This document shows, in pieces, positions 17,108 to 24,182 of a stretch of DNA of 35,101 nt. The stretch is from Pseudomonadota bacterium. Lineage in GTDB: Bacteria > Pseudomonadota > Gammaproteobacteria > Burkholderiales > Rhodocyclaceae. The translations under genes and the position numbers were made by a program. Each line of letters starts with the position of its first letter. Position 1 is the first letter of the stretch. The notes beneath the pieces were generated by a model. The model was not told the origin of the DNA, did no database searches, and saw nothing but the letters and a program-made list of their open reading frames with translations. Location: positions 1 to 35,101 of the forward strand of contig JAGTRX010000013.1 of the NCBI GenBank assembly GCA_018262285.1, read 5' to 3'.

Positions 17108-18877
17108 CTATTGATTCCCCTGGCGCGCCAGGGCTGCCGGGTTTTCTGCTGATGCGCTTGAATTGCCTGTGAATTGAGCCAATTTGTCTGTGCGGTTTGG
17201 TATCCCCGATGGTTTTGATTCCATGCGGCGATTGTTCAAGGGAAAGCTTAGTTTCGGCGCTTTTTGATCTCCCACGCCGGCAAGATACATGATGGTTTGT
17301 GGCTCCAATGCGCCGGTCGGAATCAGGCCATGCGCGAGCTGGAATTGTTTCAGTTCGCGTACGAGTCCTTCATCAAATATCGGATCCTTGCCTGAATCGG
17401 CCGGTTGGCCCCGTGCAATCGCCAGTTGTCCGGCCAGCCATTGCACTGGCGTGCCACGTTCACCCGGTCGGAGATTGCTGCGCATCTGCAGCGGCGGTCG
17501 CCAGAGCAGGGTGTATTGCCCTGACCATTGACTGGCCAGGGCGGCCAGTGAGGTGGTGACGATTTGGTCGCCGAGAGAGAAGCTTGCGCTGTTATCGCCA
17601 AGTGCAGTCAATGTGACATGAAAATCGTTGCCTTCGGCAGTGCGCATCTGCAGCACTGCGGGCCTGTTCAATTTTCGTAAGTCATCCAGGCCGCCGCGCC
17701 CACTATAGCAGCGCAAGCCAACGCTTCTGGCCTGATGGCAGACATCGGTGCCTTGGCGATAGTCCATATCCCATGTTTGGAACAGGGCGGCGTAGGCGAG
17801 GGGTCGACTGGCGGGCAGCGTGGCCTGGCTCTTCGGCCACTCGAGGGTGTCCAGCAAGGCGACTTCTGCCTTGGCTGCTGTAGTGGCTACAGGCGCTTTT
17901 TCTGGCGGTTTGTTAGGCGCGGCGGCTTTTGCACTGACTGATGGCACTATTGCACCCATTTCTGCGCTTTGTCGCTGTTGATAAATGGGTAGCGCCAATG
18001 CCAGAGCCATCGCCAGGATCAGGCTGGCGCTGAGTGCATAGAGCCGTTTGGCGCCTTGTTGCTTGGGCGTCTGGTGCAAGGTCTCGCGTGCGGCCTGTTC
18101 AAGCGTTGCCTTGTCGACGCGTTCCTTGCGCTGCACATAGGCACCCAGCAGGGCGCGGTCGCAGAGCACGTTGATCACGCGCGGAACACCTCCACTCAAG
18201 CGATACAGGCGGCCCGTCAGACGCTCGGGAATGAGTTGTCTTTTGCCCCAGGAAACTTCGAGCCGATGACTGACATAAGCGGCGACTTCTTTTTTGCAGA
18301 GTGGCCCCAGATGATAGCGGGCGACGATACGCTGGCTTAACTGCCTTAATTCCCGGCGATCCAGCAAGGTGGCGAGTTCGGGTTGGCCAATCAGGATGAT
18401 CTGCAAAAGTTTGCGTTGGTTAGTCTCCAGATTGGTCAGGAGACGCATCTGTTCGAGCACTTCCACCGCAAGGTTCTGTGCTTCGTCGATGATCAGCACA
18501 ATGCGCCGGCCTTTGGCGTGGGCACGTAGCAAATGGGAATTGATGAAATCGATGAACACCTTGATGCTGTGATTGCCGGGTGGGTAGCAAATACCGATTT
18601 CGGAGCAGAAGGTCGACAGCAATTCCTCGACCGTCAGCTTGGGATTGAAGATGTAGGCGACATCGCAGTTGTCGGGAATTTGTTCGAGCAGACAGCGGCA
18701 GAGCGTGGTCTTGCCCGAGCCAACCTCGCCGGTCAGCAATACGAAGCCGCCATCGCCCTTTACGCCATAGAGCAGGTGGGCAAGTGCCTCCTGATGGCGC
18801 TGGCTCAGGTAGAGAAAGCGCGGGTCGGGGGCGATGGAAAAGGGGGCTTCGGCTAAACCAAAATATTTTTCGTACAT
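17108..18877 (-). CDS. gspA: GspA/ExeA-type AAA ATPase with peptidoglycan-binding domain
   Basis: 589 aa. It begins MYEKYFGLAEAPFSIAPDPRFLYLS, typical of ExeA. The AAA domain carries Walker A GEVGSGKTT (near 47-55) and Walker B IVLIIDEAQNL. A helical lid ends in GGVPRVINVLCDRALLGAY, and a membrane helix (about 280-297, SLILAMALALALPI) follows. The periplasmic part has a C39-peptidase-like region (LFQTWDMDYRQGTDVCHQA) and a PG-binding segment (LRPGERGTPVQWL ... FQLAHGLIPTGALEPQT). It probably uses ATP hydrolysis to drive GspB and remodel or engage peptidoglycan for secretin or pilus assembly. It is translationally linked to gspB. The final 40 residues are low-complexity and family-atypical. 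Confidence 0.92.
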   Translation of the reverse strand: MYEKYFGLAEAPFSIAPDPRFLYLSQRHQEALAHLLYGVKGDGGFVLLTGEVGSGKTTLCRCLLEQIPDNCDVAYIFNPKLTVEELLSTFCSEIGICYPPGNHSIKVFIDFINSHLLRAHAKGRRIVLIIDEAQNLAVEVLEQMRLLTNLETNQRKLLQIILIGQPELATLLDRRELRQLSQRIVARYHLGPLCKKEVAAYVSHRLEVSWGKRQLIPERLTGRLYRLSGGVPRVINVLCDRALLGAYVQRKERVDKATLEQAARETLHQTPKQQGAKRLYALSASLILAMALALALPIYQQRQSAEMGAIVPSVSAKAAAPNKPPEKAPVATTAAKAEVALLDTLEWPKSQATLPASRPLAYAALFQTWDMDYRQGTDVCHQARSVGLRCYSGRGGLDDLRKLNRPAVLQMRTAEGNDFHVTLTALGDNSASFSLGDQIVTTSLAALASQWSGQYTLLWRPPLQMRSNLRPGERGTPVQWLAGQLAIARGQPADSGKDPIFDEGLVRELKQFQLAHGLIPTGALEPQTIMYLAGVGDQKAPKLSFPLNNRRMESKPSGIPNRTDKLAQFTGNSSASAENPAALARQGNQ

Positions 18878-18920
18878 GGCAAGGGTGCAGACTTAATGAT
18901 TGGTATCAATACATGGCCTC

Positions 18921-18955
18921 AAGAGCAAAGCGGCCCCAAGGCCGTCTTGCTCTTT
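18921..18955 (-). terminator. Long hairpin between crystallin/zipper gene and gspA
   Basis: AAGAGCAAAGCGGCC and GGCCGTCTTGCTCTT form a 15-position stem with one mismatch and one G-T pair around a CCAA loop. It lies just past the stop of the crystallin/zipper gene and about 44 nt before the gspA start. There is no long T-run, so termination may be partial. Confidence 0.65.
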
Positions 18956-18971
18956 ACCCTACGTTAAATCC

Positions 18972-19784
18972 TTACAGCCGGGGTTCGCCCTGTTCGTTGA
19001 CGGTTACCGTCGACCCTGGGCGTGTTGTCATCTGCACGCGGTGTTCCTGGCCACGGAAGTTGTAGACAACATCCCAGAAGTTGGGTTGAACTTGGCCAGG
19101 TACGCTCGTGCAACGCTGGACGTCCTGAGTGGTCACGCGCTGACCATCGTTGCGGCCGACCCTGGAACCGATCACCCCGCCGGCAACCGCGCCACCGGCA
19201 GTCATAATATCCTTGCCATGCCCGCCGCCGACCTGGTGACCGAGAATGCCGCCAATGATGGCGCCGACAATGGCGCCGGGGACATTGGTTTGCCTTCTGT
19301 CCTGAACGACGACTTGTTCACTTTCAACCCAGCAGCGCTGCTCAGGTGAGCCGACCACGGCACGGACGGAAGTCACATTCGCTTCGTACAGCTTCTCGTT
19401 GCGGTGCCGGTAATAATCGTATTCTGCAACCGGAGCGGGCGCATAACGATTGTCATCAATGTGCGCGTTCCTGCTGACAATCCGTGCCGATGAAATTTTA
19501 TTATTCAAGCCCATTGCGGCGAGAGAAGGGTAGCGGCCCGGTCGCAGGATGGCACATTGACCATTGTAGCGGGCGTCTTCGCAAACCTCCCAGCGATTGC
19601 CGACCACCTCGGCTGAGGTGGCGCGGTCATTAAAACCATAGCGCTGGAAATTGCGGATTTGTGTCTCAGTCGAGAAAGACCGGCCTTGAAAGCCTTGGTT
19701 TTCGTAGAAGGTGATCTGTGCGATTGCTTGCGTGGCAATGGCCAATCCGGCCATCAACAATGCTTTTTTCAATAATGCGTACAT
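18972..19784 (-). CDS. Secreted beta/gamma-crystallin domain plus glycine-zipper 2TM protein
   Basis: 270 aa. The start at 19784 has AGGAG about 8 nt upstream. The signal peptide is MYALLKKALLMAGLAIATQAIA. Residues about 23-105 are a beta/gamma-crystallin pair of Greek-key motifs: ITFYENQGFQGRSF and WEVCEDARYNGQCAILRPGRYPSL. After a Tyr-rich linker, residues about 170-220 are a glycine zipper (VPGAIVGAIIGGILGHQVGGG, then GGAVAGGVIGSRVG) of the 17-kDa antigen/SlyB type. This normally lies in or against the outer membrane. A C-terminal domain with two Cys follows. There is no lipobox, so it is not a lipoprotein. An envelope-stress or structural role is likely by family. CRP-like box E sits 88 bp upstream with a -10-like hexamer at class II spacing. 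Confidence 0.88.
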   Translation of the reverse strand: MYALLKKALLMAGLAIATQAIAQITFYENQGFQGRSFSTETQIRNFQRYGFNDRATSAEVVGNRWEVCEDARYNGQCAILRPGRYPSLAAMGLNNKISSARIVSRNAHIDDNRYAPAPVAEYDYYRHRNEKLYEANVTSVRAVVGSPEQRCWVESEQVVVQDRRQTNVPGAIVGAIIGGILGHQVGGGHGKDIMTAGGAVAGGVIGSRVGRNDGQRVTTQDVQRCTSVPGQVQPNFWDVVYNFRGQEHRVQMTTRPGSTVTVNEQGEPRL

Positions 19785-19864
19785 TTGCTATCTCCTCTGA
19801 AATTCGCGTATGCCCATGGTTGTCAGGCAATAGAGACAATATGACGCTTCACCGAAACAGCGTC

Positions 19865-19880
19865 TGTGCGCTTCCGCACA
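19865..19880. promoter_or_regulatory. CRP/FNR-geometry palindrome, box E
   Basis: TGTGCG-CTTC-CGCACA with perfect arms and flanks GTC/GTT. On the minus strand CATATT (19843-19838) begins 29.5 bp from the centre, predicting transcription from about 19831 and a 47-nt leader to the crystallin/zipper start. The box begins 2 nt beyond the stop codon of the broken ORF at 19882. Confidence 0.72.
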
Positions 19881-19881
19881 G

Positions 19882-20145
19882 TTACTGCATTTCCCAGGCG
19901 CCGCCGCGCGCCTTGAAGAGTCCGAACGACGCCTGTAGCCTTGGGGTCAGAATCTTTGCCAGTTGATCTTCGGTCTGGAAAAGACTGCGTTGCGCATCAA
20001 TAAATGCCAGCAGTACAGGATCTTGCGGCGTCCAAATGTGAATGCCTTCGAGCAAAACACTGTCTTTCAGTACGTCTCTGATCGTGCGTTCGGCACAAGG
20101 GATTTTTTTTGCCAGTTGCTCAGTAGATAACTATGTGCGAATCAT
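19882..20145 (-). pseudogene. Excisionase-like DNA-binding ORF broken by an early amber codon
   Basis: An ATG at 20145 with GGAG 6 nt upstream reads M-I-R-T and then TAG. The same frame continues open for about 80 codons to TAA at 19882-19884. The continuation begins LSTEQLAKKIPCAERTIRD, then VLKDSVLLEGIH. This resembles small HTH proteins that I recall near tyrosine integrases, which continue GVHYIRPFGGRK. Here the match ends at GIH and an unrelated-looking tail (TPQDPVLLAFIDAQ... to GGAWEMQ) follows. No ATG, GTG or TTG lies early after the amber, so it is probably dead. Sequencing error at the amber, or translation from a distant TTG, are alternatives. A run of eight A/T at 20103-20110 lies inside it. 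Confidence 0.55.
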
Positions 20146-20162
20146 GGTAATCTCCGGTATGA

Positions 20163-20243
20163 TTGTTACAGAAATTAATATATTATATCATTTGTAACAA
20201 ATTAGTATCGCGCTGGACGTTCATATGCAACTACTTTGTTACA
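20163..20243. promoter_or_regulatory. Three TTGTTACA boxes in the divergent promoter region
   Basis: TTGTTACA at 20163-20170, its inverse TGTAACAA at 20193-20200, and TTGTTACA again at 20236-20243. The third overlaps a plausible -10 (TACAAT, 20240-20245) for the Xre-type gene. Between the first two an AT-rich TATAAT (20187-20182, minus strand) could serve the broken ORF. This is the layout expected of operators for an autoregulating repressor. Confidence 0.6.
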
Positions 20244-20274
20244 ATCGTGCAATTATTTAAGCATTTGGTGGGTT

Positions 20275-20538
20275 ATGATCAGATTCAGAATTACAGAACT
20301 GATGGCCGAGAAACAATTCAGAGAAGGGAAAAGGGTGACTCTGCTCGAAATTGCTGGTTCGACTGGAATCAACCGAATGACGCTTTCCCGGATGATCAAT
20401 CTGAAGGGCTATAGCACCGTGACGGACAATCTCGACAAGTTGTGCGCCTATTTCCGTTGCGGTTTGGGTGATATTGCCGAGTACGTGCCGACTGACGCAG
20501 AGTCGGCAGGCAAGAATGAAGAATCCGGTCGCAAATAA
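20275..20538 (+). CDS. Small Xre/Cro-CI-type HTH regulator (HTH_26-like)
   Basis: 87 aa from the ATG at 20275, with GGTGGG 3-7 nt upstream; a TTG at 20236 would add 13 unlikely residues. The protein reads MIRFRITELMAEKQFREGKRVTLLEIAGSTGINRMTLSRMIN, then GYSTVTDNLDKLCAYFRCGLGDIAEYVP. This is the compact Cro/CI helix-turn-helix: the recognition helix lies around NRMTLSRMI and is followed by the LDKLC..F.C..GDI..Y segment. It is probably a DNA-binding repressor of its own promoter and of the divergent gene through the TTGTTACA boxes (inference). It lies between the broken excisionase-like ORF and tRNA-Asn, fitting a decayed small mobile element, though such regulators also occur alone. Confidence 0.82.
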   Translation: MIRFRITELMAEKQFREGKRVTLLEIAGSTGINRMTLSRMINLKGYSTVTDNLDKLCAYFRCGLGDIAEYVPTDAESAGKNEESGRK

Positions 20539-20558
20539 TGCGAATGACACCAGCCATG

Positions 20559-20645
20559 CCATGGCCCATAATTGCAAATGTAAATTTGCATTTGGGTCGT
20601 TGTTTTTCTTTGCTGAATTTTATTTTGGAAAAAGTTGGGCCATGG
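20559..20645. repeat. Nested inverted repeats downstream of the Xre-type gene
   Basis: An outer pair CCATGGCCCA (20559-20568) and TGGGCCATGG (20636-20645) encloses an inner perfect repeat TGCAAAT-GTAA-ATTTGCA (20573-20590). The motif TTGGGCCAT occurs again at about 20646-20655. The region is non-coding; it could be a structured RNA, an attachment-site relic or a transcription end. Confidence 0.5.
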
Positions 20646-20664
20646 TTGGGCCATAGCCCAAATG

Positions 20665-20694
20665 AAAGCGGCTCGCATTTCTGCGAGCCGCTTT
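20665..20694. terminator. Bidirectional terminator of tRNA-Asn and the Xre-type gene
   Basis: AAAGCGGCTCGCA and TGCGAGCCGCTTT form a perfect 13-bp stem with a 4-nt loop. It starts 6 nt past the tRNA 3' end, with T-rich sequence on both exits (CTTTCATTT on the minus strand). Confidence 0.88.
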
Positions 20695-20699
20695 GAATT

Positions 20700-20775
20700 T
20701 GGCTCCCCGACCTGGGCTCGAACCAGGGACCTACGGATTAACAGTCCGGCGCTCTACCGACTGAGCTATCGAGGA
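20700..20775 (-). tRNA. tRNA-Asn (GTT)
   Basis: A 76-nt cloverleaf on the minus strand. The acceptor stem TCCTCGA pairs with TCGGGGA (one G-T). The D-loop has AGCTCAGTCGGTAGAGC, the anticodon arm CGGACTGTTAATCCG has anticodon GTT, and the T-arm has GGTTCGAGCC. GCCA is encoded at the 3' end. Confidence 0.97.
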
Positions 20776-20787
20776 ATTGAGGCGCGG

Positions 20788-20816
20788 ATGATAGACTCTT
20801 GGCTGATTTGAGTCAA
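20788..20816 (-). promoter_or_regulatory. Sigma-70 promoter of tRNA-Asn
   Basis: On the minus strand TTGACT (20816-20811), a 17-bp spacer and TATCAT (20793-20788), each 5/6 to consensus. Predicted transcription start is about 6 nt before the mature tRNA 5' end. Confidence 0.82.
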
Positions 20817-20841
20817 GCTTACTTAAGGATGGATTTGTATA

Positions 20842-22686
20842 ATGGATCGTATGCTGGTTTACGCGAAGACACCTGCGGGTGAAGAGGCTACGCGCCAAAG
20901 AACGCGGGTGGTTCAGCGCAATTTGCGCATGGTGCTGCTGCAGGTCGACGGGCAATTGAATGTTGACGGGCTGGTGGCCAAAATCGGCAATGAATCGCTG
21001 GTCTTCAGCGCCTTGCGTGAATTGGAGAAGGGCGGTTATATCGCGCTTTCTGCCGATGCGCCCTCGGTTTGGGAGCAGAGCAAGGTCAAGGTCAAAAAAA
21101 TTGGCGCTGCCGCCGCGCAAATTTCCCATTTTTCCGCTTTTGGTCCGTCGAAGGCAGAACCTCTCGATAACGATTCTTTTGAACCTTCAATGATTGATGA
21201 ATCTTCGTCCTTCAGCGCGAAGAAGCATCGCAAGAAGGTAGAGCCGGCGATCGTGGTTGCGCCTACTGCCGAGCCTGTTGCGCCGCCCGCTCCAACTCCG
21301 GCGGTGTCGCATAAATTGCCACCGCTCAAGCCTCTGCCGCCGGGTAACTGGGTCAAACCAAAAAGTTCGTCGGAACGTTTGCTGGAGACTTTGGCCGGCT
21401 TGATGTCGGGCTTAAAGACGAACTTGAAGGTTAAAAAGCCCGTGGGTGGCGATCTCGCGCCCTACAAACGCAAGTCGTGGCCGCTGCGCATTGCCGCGAC
21501 TTTGGCAGCTCTTGTTGTTGTGGTTTTTCTGGTTGTCTTCTTGTATCCCTATAACAGCCACCGGGCTGGCATCGAGTCCGCCCTGGGGACGATCTTTGGC
21601 GTCCCGGTTCGTGTCGGTTCGGTTGGATCACAGCTTCTGCCCAGGCCTTCACTGACCTTGAGCAATGTTCACATAGGGGAGACTGATGAGTTGCAGATTG
21701 GGACGGTCATCGTGCCGCAATTGTTGTCGCTCTCGGGTTCGGGCCGCAAGGTGATTTCCGAGGTTGAGGTCAGGGACATGGTTGTGCAGGCTGACTTTTT
21801 CACCAATTTGCCGCGCTTGTTCAGCGGGGTGCATAGCAGCCAGAATCTGGTTGTCGAGCACGTGCGCTTCAATGGTGTGACCATGTCTGCCGCCGATCTT
21901 GCCCTCAATGGAATGGTGGGTGAGCTTTCCTTCAAGTCCGGCGAACTTCAGAATGAGTTGCTGCTGATGACCGCCGATCGCGCCTTGCAGTTCAAGTTTT
22001 CTCCGATGCAGGCTGGCATTGAGGTTGGTGTTAATAGTGTGGGATGGAAGCCTGCAGAAAACTCGCCTTACGAATTTTCGATGATCGCTGCCAAAGGTTT
22101 GCTGGAACGCGGAAAACTCAGCTTGAGTAGTACCGAGCTGCGTACTGCCGATGGTTTTTTCAAGGGCGGCTGGTCTTTCGAGTGGGGAAAGGGCAGATTT
22201 TCGACGGCCGCCAATGGCGAAGTCAGTAGTATGGATGCTCGCAAGCTGGCCAAGATGTTTTCTTTGCCTCTGGAGATGGACGGCCGTCTTTCTGGCAATG
22301 TCATTCTTGCCGGCGCAGGCAATAACTGGTCGTCAATGTGGCAGGCGACGGAAGCGACCATGACCATGCAAGTCGATCGTGGCGTGATCAATGGCGTCGA
22401 TCTTGGCGAAGCTGCCAGGCGTGGCGCGGGAAATGCGGTGCGTGGCGGGCTGACCAAGTTTGACCGCATGAAGGCTGATTTAGTGATCAATTCGCAGCAG
22501 GTTTCAGGCAAGAATGTTCAGATCGAATCCGGTATGGTCACAGCCAATGGCCAATTTCTGGCGAGCAGCGACAAATCGGTTGAAGCAGAAATGCAAATGA
22601 AAATTCAGGGAACTGCGGCACCTATCCGTGCCTTGTTGCGGGTGTATGGCAAATTACCGGTATTACAGACGGTGATGGAAAAGTAG
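20842..22686 (+). CDS. AsmA-like membrane protein with N-terminal winged-helix-like domain
   Basis: 614 aa. The start is the ATG at 20842; AAGGA is 12 nt upstream, and an ATG at 20854 is an alternative. Residues 1-75 (MLVYAKTPAGEEA, VLLQVDGQLNVDGL, LRELEKGGYI) look like the small winged-helix-type domain found at the start of several betaproteobacterial signalling proteins. A Pro/Ala/Lys-rich linker (about 110-200) leads to one membrane helix (about 214-236, IAATLAALVVVVFLVVFLYPY). The rest is periplasmic and AsmA-like: GIESALGTIFGVPVRVGSV, then beta-rich repeats and a C-terminal part including GVINGVDLGEAARR. AsmA-family proteins act in outer-membrane lipid or protein traffic. It is 11 nt upstream of a Ser/Thr kinase gene, and the cytoplasmic N-terminus may be a partner or substrate (inference). 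Confidence 0.8.
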   Translation: MDRMLVYAKTPAGEEATRQRTRVVQRNLRMVLLQVDGQLNVDGLVAKIGNESLVFSALRELEKGGYIALSADAPSVWEQSKVKVKKIGAAAAQISHFSAFGPSKAEPLDNDSFEPSMIDESSSFSAKKHRKKVEPAIVVAPTAEPVAPPAPTPAVSHKLPPLKPLPPGNWVKPKSSSERLLETLAGLMSGLKTNLKVKKPVGGDLAPYKRKSWPLRIAATLAALVVVVFLVVFLYPYNSHRAGIESALGTIFGVPVRVGSVGSQLLPRPSLTLSNVHIGETDELQIGTVIVPQLLSLSGSGRKVISEVEVRDMVVQADFFTNLPRLFSGVHSSQNLVVEHVRFNGVTMSAADLALNGMVGELSFKSGELQNELLLMTADRALQFKFSPMQAGIEVGVNSVGWKPAENSPYEFSMIAAKGLLERGKLSLSSTELRTADGFFKGGWSFEWGKGRFSTAANGEVSSMDARKLAKMFSLPLEMDGRLSGNVILAGAGNNWSSMWQATEATMTMQVDRGVINGVDLGEAARRGAGNAVRGGLTKFDRMKADLVINSQQVSGKNVQIESGMVTANGQFLASSDKSVEAEMQMKIQGTAAPIRALLRVYGKLPVLQTVMEK

Positions 22687-22697
22687 AGCCCTTATTC

Positions 22698-24101
22698 ATG
22701 GCCGTCGCTAAGGAAAATGACAAGGCGCCTTTGGAGGTTATTGGCAAGTACCGGGTGATCCGCGAGTTGGGCAAAGGTGCGACGGCTACCGTTTACCTTT
22801 GTCAGGATCCGGATGCCGATCGGCAGGTGGCGGTCAAGCTGGTGCGCTTTGGTGCTGATGCCACGGCCATGTCGCGGCGTTTGCGCAAACTTTTCCAGAC
22901 CGAAGGCGGCATCGCTCGGCGTCTTGATCATCCCAATATTGTTGCCGTATACGATGGCGTGGTCGAGGACGATTGCGCCTATCTGGCGATGGAGTATATC
23001 GAGGGCTTTTCGCTGGAGAGTTACACGCGCATCGACAAACTGTTGCCCCTGCATCGTGTTATCGGAATTGTTTTCAAGTGTTGTCTGGCGCTTGATCATG
23101 CTTTTCGCCAGGGCGTCATTCACCGCGACATCAAGCCGGCCAACATCATGGTGACGGCTGATGATGAGCCGAAGATCGCCGATTTTGGCCTGGCGCTCAA
23201 TATCAGCAAGGACATTGATCAGGATTCCACTTTCATTATGGGCGTGGGCTCGCCAGCCTATATGTCGCCGGAGCAGATCAAGGGCTATCCGCTCAATCAG
23301 AAAACCGATCTTTACTCGCTGGGTGTTGTGTTGTTTCAGTTGCTGACTGGGCGCCTGCCTTATCGCGCCAACAACCAGGCAACGCTGATCTACAAGATCG
23401 TCAACACCGAACAGCCGACGGTGACAGGCATCAACCCGAATTTGCCCGAAGGTCTCAATGCCATTTTGCGCAAGGCGCTCGAAAAAGACCTCTACAACCG
23501 TTACAAGAACGGTGCAGAATTTGCCAAGGATCTGGCATCGGTGCGCTACCAGATATTGACGGAAGACGATAGCGAGCAGGATGACCACCACTTTGAAGTG
23601 CTGCGCAAACTGGAGTTCTTTACCGAATTCGAAAATATCGAATTGTGGGAAATCCTGCGTGTTTCGGTCTGGCGCGAAGTTGCTGCCGGCGTCGCGATTA
23701 TCGAAGAGGGTCAGGAAAACCGGGTATTCGGGTTGCTGGTTAGCGGCTATGTCGAAGTTTCGGTTGGTGGCCGGGCGCTTTGTCGCCTGGGGGCGGGCGA
23801 GATCGTTGGCGAAGTGGCCTATCTGCATCCGACCGATCGCCATCGTTCTGCCACAGTGGTAACACTGGAACCTTCGCTCTTTCTCGAATTGAACGCGGCA
23901 GCTTTGGAATTGGCCACTGATGAACTGCGTGAGCGCATGAACAAGGCTTTGGTGGCCAAGATGATCAAGCGTATGCGCGAGGTCAACCGGATTGCCGCAT
24001 CGCTGGGTGCGCCGGCGCTGTTGCCAGGCAGTGTTTTGTCGGCCGGGGATTCGCCCGTGACGCCGGAATCAGGCCAGAATCTCGAATTGTCGCCAATGTG
24101 A
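22698..24101 (+). CDS. Ser/Thr protein kinase with C-terminal cyclic-nucleotide-binding-type domain
   Basis: 467 aa, 11 nt after the previous stop; no strong ribosome site, so translational coupling is likely. The kinase domain (14-275) is Hanks-type and looks active: glycine loop ELGKGATATVYL, Lys47 in VAVKLVRF, HRDIKPANIM with Asp144, DFGLA with Asp162, and SPAYMSPEQ. A cNMP-binding fold follows (about 305-420): FFTEFENIELWEIL, IIEEGQENRVFGLLVSGYVEVS, GEIVGEVAYLHPTDRHRSATV. There is no transmembrane helix. Kinase activity may be switched by a cyclic nucleotide or by a protein (the EVAYL pocket lacks the full GE-A...RxA arrangement of CRP, so ligand binding is unproven). It is flanked in one operon by an AsmA-like and a zinc-ribbon membrane protein, both possible targets. 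Confidence 0.93.
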   Translation: MAVAKENDKAPLEVIGKYRVIRELGKGATATVYLCQDPDADRQVAVKLVRFGADATAMSRRLRKLFQTEGGIARRLDHPNIVAVYDGVVEDDCAYLAMEYIEGFSLESYTRIDKLLPLHRVIGIVFKCCLALDHAFRQGVIHRDIKPANIMVTADDEPKIADFGLALNISKDIDQDSTFIMGVGSPAYMSPEQIKGYPLNQKTDLYSLGVVLFQLLTGRLPYRANNQATLIYKIVNTEQPTVTGINPNLPEGLNAILRKALEKDLYNRYKNGAEFAKDLASVRYQILTEDDSEQDDHHFEVLRKLEFFTEFENIELWEILRVSVWREVAAGVAIIEEGQENRVFGLLVSGYVEVSVGGRALCRLGAGEIVGEVAYLHPTDRHRSATVVTLEPSLFLELNAAALELATDELRERMNKALVAKMIKRMREVNRIAASLGAPALLPGSVLSAGDSPVTPESGQNLELSPM

Positions 24102-24182
24102 CCAAGTGGCTTTTACGGTATGATTTGAAGAAGGGAAGCGCCGAAGATTTTGGTTTGGCGCATTTTCAGGGAGGATCCCGCC

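Noticed and set aside
20081-20099. Possible sixth CRP-like site (CGTGCG..GGCACAA)
   Set aside because: Arm spacing is off by one and it lies inside the broken ORF; likely chance similarity.
20448-20678. Small frames across the region between the Xre-type gene and tRNA-Asn
   Set aside because: They span inverted repeats and part of the terminator, lack ribosome sites and have random-looking composition.
20838-20843. TATAAT just at the AsmA-like gene start as a -10
   Set aside because: It overlaps the start codon and has no -35 at usual spacing, so it would not make a usable leader for this gene.
22692-23843. 383-codon minus-strand frame
   Set aside because: Lies wholly opposite the Ser/Thr kinase gene with all catalytic motifs on the plus strand.
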